Shown in pieces: positions 1 through 5,882 of a stretch of 5,882 bases of DNA. The notes below the pieces were generated by a model. That model was not told the DNA's origin and ran no database searches. It worked only from the letters and a program-made list of their open reading frames with translations. Made by a program: the position numbers and the translations under genes. The DNA is from CAZULF01 sp964621215 (GTDB taxonomy: Bacteria; Pseudomonadota; Gammaproteobacteria; UBA1113). Position 1 is the first letter of the stretch; each line of letters opens with the position of its first letter. The DNA is taken from contig CAZULF010000111.1 of the NCBI GenBank assembly GCA_964621215.1, positions 1 through 5,882 on the forward strand, given 5' to 3'.

Positions 1-2619
1 TATAAATGCGTCCACCGTGGGGGGTTGATTAGCCGGTAATATTTGAGCCATAAAAGGCGAGACAGACCCGGTGGGATTATATTTATCAGCTTCAATAAAT
101 GCACCTAGGGTATAATCTGGGTAGGTCAGCCAAAGTTTGTGATTAAGATTTAGAGTCCATTGTCCACCGTTACCTACATAAGTGCCTTTTTGACTTACAA
201 ACTGGCTTTCTAACCATCCAAAACTTAGATTATCGTAATTAGAAAATTGATAATTTATAGTAAGATCTGCTATGTTTTGCGCACCTGCAACCCAAAGATT
301 GATTGTTTGTGTTGCCAATTGCATATATCCTAACTGTAGTTGAGCACTTAGTTTATGATTTATTTGATAAGTATCCGATACTAATAATGTAGGAAAGGTA
401 GCTAAATCCTGTCGTATACTAGCATTGATTTCATATTGATGTCGTTGGTTCACGTAATCCCATATCAATCCAGCACTTTGATCTTCATGCGGAACGTTAA
501 TTAATAACGTGTCCATGTTACTACGGGTGATCCATTCAGAAACATAGGGATGAAACGTATGCTTGCCCGCATGAAAGGTACCTTTAATTCGGGTTAATGG
601 CCCCTCTAACGCGCCCCAGATATCATATTCTTGTATAAATTTAATTTTGTCTACCGCATCACTCATCATTTCACTCATTTGCGCACTATTTTTATTCCGT
701 TCATAGGTTTCAATACGCGTAGTTTGGGCGCTGGCTAAACCTGCTAACGGAATATCTCTTAATTGGTTGGCGGCGGTGACTCTATCGTCTTTTGGCAACA
801 CTTCACCGACGGTATTTAATGAGTGATACATGACTGCTATATCGTTAGAGAGCATAGCTTGTTTCAGCACGGCCCATGCAGGAATACTGTGGTTAGGATA
901 GCGTGCAGAAATCGCTTTGCTTAGTGCCAATAGATTATTGCCCTGTGCAAAGTTCAACAATGGCTCCTTGTTGGTTTCACCCGGTTGTGATGCCAGCCAA
1001 CGTAATGCAGCATAATAGGTATTAATGGGCATAAAACGCGACGCCAGACCTAAATATGCATTATAAAGAGAAATATTTTGCGCACTTATCTGTGAATAAT
1101 CAAAATGTTGTAAAGCATATAAGCTGACTTTTTCAGCAATATCATGGTAACCATAGGTATCTAAATCGCTAGCAAAACGACTCATAAAGTCAGGATCATT
1201 TTTGCTATTCTGGAGTTGATATAAATCTACTTTCAATGCATTGAGAGGCTGATTTAAGATACTATATGAAAAAGAGTACGTGTTGAGCCAATCTGGATTT
1301 TTTGTTGTTTCGTTCATCCAGGTTAACAGTGTATTGGGTAATGCAGTATCTTCATAAGTCTCATTTCCCAGATACAATTGATTCAATAAAAACGACAGGT
1401 AAAGTAATTTATAGCGACCATCGTCCGGATTAAGTTGTATTGCTTCAAAGATAGTTCTTTTCGCTAAGGCTTCATCGCCGATATCTTGATAAAACTTGAT
1501 TTTCACAGTCCAAAAACTTAATTGCGATTTTAAAGCATCCTCCATTGCGGGTGTTAAGTTAGTAAAATATTCTAACATTAGGCTTAAATTATTTTTGCCG
1601 GCTAGATAGTTTGCCACAATAATTAACCCAGAGACATCTTTATACTTCTCCCATAAGGCAAAAGCCTGTTCCAAAGCAACGTCTGGATTTTTATCGATAC
1701 TCAATAAAATATATTGACCGATAGATCCCTGATCTAAGGAATTAGATTTGGCTAATTGCTGATAAGCCAACAAAGCATGGGCATTATCATTAAGAAGCCA
1801 GGCTAATTGCGCTAATACATTCCAAAAATCTTTATCTTTCGGTTTTGCAAGAGGAATCGCCATGATAAGTGGCCTTTCTGCTTCTTCAAGTCGATTATTC
1901 AAATAGTAAGCTTCGGATAAAGTGATGGCTAGTTTGGGTGTTAATCCATAATGGGCAATTTCTTCATAAGCCGTTTTTCTTATACCCTCATTATCATAAA
2001 GTGAAGAATAGATGTCGATGATAGCTTGATAATATTTTTTGCTAGGAAAATGATTAATAGCTTTTCTTAAAAAATCGATAGCGGCTAGTGGCTCAGCTAA
2101 TCCTTGATAAGCAAAAGACATGAGTAAAACGACTTTAGAATCAGAATAATAATCTTTGATATATTCATCACCTACCTCAAGTGTTGTTTTAAACTCACCA
2201 GCATAATTACTATAGTCAAGTACATAACTCAGTTTTAGCCCACTCTTTTTTGTATGCAGCAAATAAATCATTTGTTTCAACGCGACTGCAGGTTGGTTAT
2301 TCCAGACTGCAACTTGTTGCAAACGCGTTCGCCACAAAAAATTATTTGGTCTTTGATTAACAGCTTTTTGCGCAAGAATAAAAGCAGCGTTTACATTTTT
2401 ATTGGCCAAAAAAGTTTGGTACGCTAAATCATAAATTTCCGCATCAAAGGGTAAATTGATTTTTATAGCTTCTTCTTGAGTCGATGGAGTGTTAATCGTT
2501 GTAGGTGTGAATTTGACATAATGATCGGTTTGCTCCACCGCTTCTGCAAAAATAGGCGATGGAATAGTACCTCCTAGAGAACTTAATATTAAAGAATAGA
2601 GTAACACTCGTTTTCTCAT
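1..2619 (-). CDS. pelB: PelB, TPR-containing outer-membrane Pel export porin (3'-partial)
   Basis: The reading frame runs without a stop for 873 codons from the ATG at 2619 to the left edge. I checked every in-frame triplet. PelB exports Pel across the outer membrane: its periplasmic TPR solenoid binds PelA and its C-terminal beta-barrel is the pore. The N-terminus MRKRVLLYSLILSSLGG... is a Sec signal peptide, with probable cleavage after IFA (residue 25). A Thr/Ser-rich linker (about 33-50) precedes helical repeats from about residue 58 to 640. The clearest are 58-92 (AYQTFLANKNVNAAF...), 161-190 (SFAYQGLAEPLAAIDFLRKA) and 264-297 (FWNVLAQLAWLLNDNAHALL). From about 667 (EYDIWGALEGPL) to the edge, short alternating strands with aromatic ends and polar turns mark the barrel. 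Around 220 barrel-region residues are seen, so roughly 100-150 more are expected to the left of 1. The start overlaps the preceding TPR gene by ATGA, with a weak GGA 5 nt upstream. The family's usual inner-membrane N-terminal helix is absent and replaced by a cleavable signal. Confidence 0.86.
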   Translation of the reverse strand, partial: MRKRVLLYSLILSSLGGTIPSPIFAEAVEQTDHYVKFTPTTINTPSTQEEAIKINLPFDAEIYDLAYQTFLANKNVNAAFILAQKAVNQRPNNFLWRTRLQQVAVWNNQPAVALKQMIYLLHTKKSGLKLSYVLDYSNYAGEFKTTLEVGDEYIKDYYSDSKVVLLMSFAYQGLAEPLAAIDFLRKAINHFPSKKYYQAIIDIYSSLYDNEGIRKTAYEEIAHYGLTPKLAITLSEAYYLNNRLEEAERPLIMAIPLAKPKDKDFWNVLAQLAWLLNDNAHALLAYQQLAKSNSLDQGSIGQYILLSIDKNPDVALEQAFALWEKYKDVSGLIIVANYLAGKNNLSLMLEYFTNLTPAMEDALKSQLSFWTVKIKFYQDIGDEALAKRTIFEAIQLNPDDGRYKLLYLSFLLNQLYLGNETYEDTALPNTLLTWMNETTKNPDWLNTYSFSYSILNQPLNALKVDLYQLQNSKNDPDFMSRFASDLDTYGYHDIAEKVSLYALQHFDYSQISAQNISLYNAYLGLASRFMPINTYYAALRWLASQPGETNKEPLLNFAQGNNLLALSKAISARYPNHSIPAWAVLKQAMLSNDIAVMYHSLNTVGEVLPKDDRVTAANQLRDIPLAGLASAQTTRIETYERNKNSAQMSEMMSDAVDKIKFIQEYDIWGALEGPLTRIKGTFHAGKHTFHPYVSEWITRSNMDTLLINVPHEDQSAGLIWDYVNQRHQYEINASIRQDLATFPTLLVSDTYQINHKLSAQLQLGYMQLATQTINLWVAGAQNIADLTINYQFSNYDNLSFGWLESQFVSQKGTYVGNGGQWTLNLNHKLWLTYPDYTLGAFIEADKYNPTGSVSPFMAQILPANQPPTVDAFI

Positions 2620-2627
2620 TTTGTTCC
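2616..2627 (-). promoter_or_regulatory. Stop/start overlap (ATGA) with a weak RBS between the TPR gene and pelB
   Basis: On the minus strand this reads GGAACAAAATGA. The TGA ending the TPR gene (2618-2616) shares two bases with the pelB ATG (2619-2617). The only SD-like element is a GGA at 2627-2625, 5 nt before the ATG. The weak site and direct overlap indicate that pelB is translated by reinitiating ribosomes, which would link the amounts of the two proteins. Confidence 0.6.
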
Positions 2628-3506
2628 ATCCATTTTGAGAACGATGAGAATGTATTTTTGTGCTATATCTGGGCGGTTAGCGGCTAAAGCATAACGCGTA
2701 AGAAAAAGTAATATCTCCTTATTTTCCATCATAGACGGTGGGAATTCTTCAATTGCTTTTAGGCCATTAGCAAACATGCTATTTGCTTGATAAGCGCGTA
2801 ATCCTAAATATAAATAAGTTCGTTTCATCATAAGCAAGTTAGCTTTATGCGCTGCTTTTACGTATAAATCGCCGCTTAGTTGATAGTCCTGTGCCATTAA
2901 CGCTACTCGAGCAATATGAGCTAACTTTTTGGGTGACTGATTAGGGTGAATACTTAAAATCTCTTTATATAAACTGAGTGCAAAAGGAGGATGATTAAGC
3001 CCTAGCGCAGCTTCGGCTAAAGTAGTCAGCTCGGTAGTATTAACATTATTTTTTGCCAATTGTTGAATTTCTTTGTAAGTTTTTTCTTCATACAATTCTC
3101 TTTTTATCGTGTGTGGTTTTGCTTGATAAGTTAAAGCTAAGTCTAAAGTGAATTGTGTCCAGTCTATCTGATGCAGTAATATTAAATCTTTGGGGGAAGC
3201 TTGGAAACGCAAAATACCTATTTGTATTTCTGCTTTAAACCAATGTCCTAAGCCGATTTCTTGATTCGCCAGCGCAAGTCGAAATGTTGTATTTTGTGGC
3301 TCCTGCTTCAACAGTGTATGTAAATACGCAACCGCCATGGGATAGGCTTGAGTCACAGTTAATAATTGCTTTATAACGGTGCGTTGAGGGAATAAAATAA
3401 CAAACACCGAGGCGATAAGAATTATAAAGAGTAGCAATCCTTTTAAGGGAATAAACTCTTTTAATTTAATGGGAACTAGTTCATTCGCATCGGATATCCA
3501 GCTCAT
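2616..3506 (-). CDS. Membrane-anchored TPR protein of the pel operon (probable split-off N-terminal part of PelB; PelE-like as alternative)
   Basis: The protein is 296 residues from the ATG at 3506, or 299 from the ATG at 3515. I prefer 3506 because the only SD-like sequence lies 2 nt from 3515 but 11 nt from 3506. In 299-residue numbering, a single hydrophobic helix spans about 25-42 (GLLLFIILIASVFVILF) and is followed by PQR and a soluble region. Helical hairpins resembling TPRs cover about 57-92 (YPMAVAYLHTLLKQEPQN...), 163-190 (ending LYKEILSIHPN), 197-222 and 266-296. There are no catalytic motifs. The likely role is a scaffold anchored in the inner membrane with its repeats in the periplasm, helping PelA and PelB assemble. 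It overlaps pelA by 26 nt and pelB by the ATGA at its stop. PelE of P. aeruginosa is, as I recall, about 330 residues with two membrane helices within the first 85 residues. This protein has one helix ending near 42, which fits PelB's N-terminus better (soluble PelB constructs begin at residue 47). The gene is certain; the family assignment is inferred. Confidence 0.85.
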   Translation of the reverse strand: MSWISDANELVPIKLKEFIPLKGLLLFIILIASVFVILFPQRTVIKQLLTVTQAYPMAVAYLHTLLKQEPQNTTFRLALANQEIGLGHWFKAEIQIGILRFQASPKDLILLHQIDWTQFTLDLALTYQAKPHTIKRELYEEKTYKEIQQLAKNNVNTTELTTLAEAALGLNHPPFALSLYKEILSIHPNQSPKKLAHIARVALMAQDYQLSGDLYVKAAHKANLLMMKRTYLYLGLRAYQANSMFANGLKAIEEFPPSMMENKEILLFLTRYALAANRPDIAQKYILIVLKMDGTK

Positions 3507-5882
3507 GACTATCATTACCTGCTAGTTGATACGTTAGGCCACCATATTTTTTATTTACATCCCCCTTGAGTTGATGCTTTCCCTGATAAACTTGACAATG
3601 GTCAAGATTAGCTAAAGTAAATAATATGGGCACATATCCTTTTAAATGCAGCTGTAGTTCTTTCTTGTTTCTTTTAAATTGTATGACACGTGCGTTTGCT
3701 TCTACCAAATAAGGTTCTGCAGGTTTTTTATTTGTTAGATATAAAATGCTGGTTGATGCCGGTCCTAAGTGAATATAATTATCATCACCTTTGGCCGCCA
3801 ATCCAATCACATTGCGACTACGAGTTAGATCAGGATACCCCATGTTTTGCGGGAGTCGTAATTCACGTAAGTCAGAATGAGTACGGATTTCAATTCCACC
3901 ATCAAGAGTATCACTCAATGTTGTTCGGTTAAAGTCGAGCACCTTATTGGCATAATCATACTCAAAAATAGGGTGCGTGGGTTGTTTTAAAGCCCAGTCA
4001 TATACCGTTTCCAACGCTTTTAGCGAAGCATATTTTGATGCTGAGTAAAAATGGTAATAAATATCAATCGGTTTTAGTCGTAATGGACTTTCAGTTTTTT
4101 CAAAAATATCGATCACTGATGCAAAACCGTAATAGGGACCATTCCAAAGATTAGTTAGCGTATCTTCATTGACGGCAGTGGCGAATATTTGAAAATATTT
4201 GCCGAAATAGACCCCTAGAGGGTCAACGGAAGCTAATGAAAAAAAACCATCTACAATTTTATTAGGGCCGCCATTAATATTATTTAAATGATCATCATAA
4301 GTGAGCTTAAGAATATTTTGATCTAAGTTGGTTTGCCCCGACCAAAAAATCATTTTGCAGCGTTTGCCTTTAGGAGCAAGATATTTATTTATGAAATCTG
4401 CAGAACCGGTAATTTCTCGTTCAATACTATATTTATAATCGATCACCGGTAAATTATATACGCCATTTTTAGGATAGTGATACATAACTTGCCAGTTAAA
4501 TGGGTGAGAGTAGGTGTGAGTGGCGATTTCAACCCAGGGCAGGGCGAAGATCTCTTTTGCCGCTTGCATTAATATGGTAGATTGTGCGGAAAAAAGTCCT
4601 TTAGGACCAATTTCTCCTTCAATAATAGAGACATCAGTAGGAATTTTATAGCGTTTTAAAATACGCTCTTTCATTTCATTACCAGCAAAATGCGTTGTCA
4701 TACCTTCCACAGCACTGGGAAAACCATCACCATCAATATGTGTCATTAATAACCTGCGTCCATTTTCGGTAGTTGTGTCGGGCGCCGGCAATGGGCGTAA
4801 GCGTAAAGCGGTGGGAAAAAAAGAAAGTGGGTTGATAACCCAACGCAGCGCACCATCAGGAAGTTGCATATAGTTAAAGGGGTCCAATGCATAGCCACCC
4901 CATTGAGTTAGTGCAACAGCATCTTGTGTTTGTCCAGTGCTATTTTTAATTTGTAATAAAATATCAGCATTGCTTGCTTTTAGCGGAAAAAAACTAAAAA
5001 ATTGAGGATAAGGTTTAATTTCATAACCAATTTGTTTGTTTTGTTGTGTAATTTTGAGTGTTAAATCTTTTGTTTCTATTTGATTGGCAGATTCCAACCC
5101 CCAATCACTGAGTTGCAAATTTGCATTATTATTTGCAGTTATTATTATATCCAATGAAGGTAAAAATAAAATAGGAATGTTTTGTTTACGTTGTTTTTCT
5201 AACCAAAGAGCCAGTGATTTATCTAATTTTGGATCTGTGGTTGCAGCCCAAACTAAAATCCCCGCATAACGATCCTTGAGTGAATAAGTGGGTAATGAAT
5301 CTTTGCTGCTATGCAATTCTGGGATATATCCCAGATATTGTAATGGAAAAGAACCTTGCGCAAGTGCGGGAGGATTAAAAACCGGTAATTTTATACTGGG
5401 TTTTGTAGGGCGATATAATACAAAAACTTTACGTGGGATCACAATGACATTACTAACACCAATATTGTCTAATTTGTTGTTACCTACATAAGGGACTATC
5501 CCTAATGCATTAATTTTTTTCGCAGTTTCTTTAGCTAGAAGCGGTTTATCTTCGGGAACATAATCAATTGCAATAGTGGTTAGTCCTAGCGCTTTTACTT
5601 TATCAAACTCGCCGAGTAAATAATCTCTGTCTGATTGGGAAACAGGCAAATAGTTTTTTTTATTTTGATCCCAACTCGCAAACAGTGACTCGGCTGCAAC
5701 GCCAACTACGTTATGATTAACGCGTGAAACCACTTCAAAACCACGATTAAGAATAATTTGTGCTTCTGGATGATGTTGTTTAATTGCGCTGATGACATTG
5801 ATTAAACCTTGCTGCTGAGCTGCTTGTTTACCTGGATCAGTAACGACTAATTTATATGAATCTAGAGTATCAAAGAAAAATC
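3481..5882 (-). CDS. pelA: PelA, bifunctional Pel polysaccharide hydrolase/deacetylase (5'-partial)
   Basis: PelA acts in the periplasm on the N-acetylgalactosamine-rich Pel polymer, with an endo-glycosidase (GH166-type) domain and a polysaccharide deacetylase (CE18-type) domain. The frame is open from the right edge to the TGA at 3483-3481, giving 799 visible codons. A GTG at 5733 is not the start: 49 in-frame codons precede it and carry conserved hydrolase sequence (FFFDTLDSY..., IILNRGFE). Counting from that GTG codon as residue 1, the hydrolase shows AESLF with Glu15 (5689-5691), IAIDYV at 54-59 and a PYV...LDNIG segment near 81-92. A Rossmann-like segment (YAGILVWAA) starts near 156. The deacetylase has HIDGDG with Asp334 and Asp336 (4734-4726) and HTYSH with His406 and His410 (4518-4504). 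A beta-rich C-terminal module covers about 615-750. From memory, P. aeruginosa PelA uses E218, D528, D530, H600 and H604. The spacings (310 and 72 there, 319 and 72 here) agree, as does the C-terminal length after the last His (344 versus 340). About 150 residues, including the signal peptide, should lie beyond 5882. The gene is intact where visible. Confidence 0.95.
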   Translation of the reverse strand, partial: FFFDTLDSYKLVVTDPGKQAAQQQGLINVISAIKQHHPEAQIILNRGFEVVSRVNHNVVGVAAESLFASWDQNKKNYLPVSQSDRDYLLGEFDKVKALGLTTIAIDYVPEDKPLLAKETAKKINALGIVPYVGNNKLDNIGVSNVIVIPRKVFVLYRPTKPSIKLPVFNPPALAQGSFPLQYLGYIPELHSSKDSLPTYSLKDRYAGILVWAATTDPKLDKSLALWLEKQRKQNIPILFLPSLDIIITANNNANLQLSDWGLESANQIETKDLTLKITQQNKQIGYEIKPYPQFFSFFPLKASNADILLQIKNSTGQTQDAVALTQWGGYALDPFNYMQLPDGALRWVINPLSFFPTALRLRPLPAPDTTTENGRRLLMTHIDGDGFPSAVEGMTTHFAGNEMKERILKRYKIPTDVSIIEGEIGPKGLFSAQSTILMQAAKEIFALPWVEIATHTYSHPFNWQVMYHYPKNGVYNLPVIDYKYSIEREITGSADFINKYLAPKGKRCKMIFWSGQTNLDQNILKLTYDDHLNNINGGPNKIVDGFFSLASVDPLGVYFGKYFQIFATAVNEDTLTNLWNGPYYGFASVIDIFEKTESPLRLKPIDIYYHFYSASKYASLKALETVYDWALKQPTHPIFEYDYANKVLDFNRTTLSDTLDGGIEIRTHSDLRELRLPQNMGYPDLTRSRNVIGLAAKGDDNYIHLGPASTSILYLTNKKPAEPYLVEANARVIQFKRNKKELQLHLKGYVPILFTLANLDHCQVYQGKHQLKGDVNKKYGGLTYQLAGNDSHELDIRCE
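3517..3523 (-). promoter_or_regulatory. Ribosome binding site deciding the start of the TPR gene
   Basis: On the minus strand this reads AGCAGGT, inside the last codons of pelA. AGG lies 2 nt before the ATG at 3515, which is too close for normal initiation. It lies 11 nt before the ATG at 3506, which is slightly long but workable. This favours the downstream ATG, giving a protein starting MSWISDANEL. Its position inside pelA suggests that translation is coupled to pelA. Confidence 0.5.

Noticed and set aside
2616..3515. Straightforward assignment of the small TPR protein as PelE
   Set aside because: It has one membrane helix ending near residue 42 rather than two within about 85 residues, and it sits before pelB rather than after pelD. 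It is kept only as an alternative.
3690..3932. Plus-strand open frame of 80 codons
   Set aside because: It lies wholly inside pelA on the opposite strand, with no family-like motif. The pelA frame here encodes the conserved C-terminal module.
5084..5491. Two plus-strand open frames (61 and 67 codons)
   Set aside because: Both are antisense to the Rossmann-like middle part of pelA. They show no recognisable domain and sit opposite a clearly conserved gene.
5731..5733. GTG as the pelA start codon
   Set aside because: The frame stays open upstream to the window edge and encodes conserved hydrolase sequence. A start here would cut the catalytic fold and leave no signal peptide.
1..5882. Promoters, terminators, RNA genes, CRISPR, insertion sequences or a new defence-type system
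   Set aside because: The three coding frames cover the whole window with overlaps and no gaps. I saw no repeat array, transposase, tRNA-like or terminator structure outside what coding sequence explains.

Overview
The window is a wall-to-wall coding segment on the minus strand. It holds three tightly packed genes of a Pel exopolysaccharide (pel) operon, read from high to low coordinates. The organism is most likely an AT-rich gammaproteobacterium. The pel products are recognisably proteobacterial, with a periplasmic PelA and an outer-membrane porin-type PelB, and codon use is strongly A/T-biased (GC by eye in the high 30s percent). A Legionellales-type host would fit, but the sequence alone does not prove a genus.

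Layout: (1) 5882-3481, pelA, missing its 5' end beyond the right edge. It is the bifunctional periplasmic Pel hydrolase/deacetylase, with the glycoside hydrolase glutamate, the DGD motif and the HxxxH motif all visible. (2) 3506 (or 3515)-2616, a small protein with one N-terminal membrane helix followed by TPR-type helical repeats. It overlaps the end of pelA. (3) 2619-1, pelB, missing its 3' end beyond the left edge. It has a signal peptide, a long TPR solenoid and the start of an outer-membrane beta-barrel. It overlaps the preceding gene by ATGA.

Together these genes encode the periplasmic modification and export end of the Pel pathway: PelA trims and partly deacetylates the polymer, and the TPR scaffold recruits PelA and guides the polymer to the barrel. 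The main oddity is the extra TPR gene between pelA and pelB. Its single membrane anchor, repeats, length and position suggest that the usual one-piece PelB has been split here into an inner-membrane-anchored N-terminal chain and a separately exported TPR/porin chain. A displaced or divergent PelE is the alternative.

There is no intergenic space, so no promoter, terminator, RNA gene, mobile element or CRISPR array is supported. The operon promoter should lie to the right of 5882, and the inner-membrane synthase genes (pelC to pelG types) would be expected to the left of 1.
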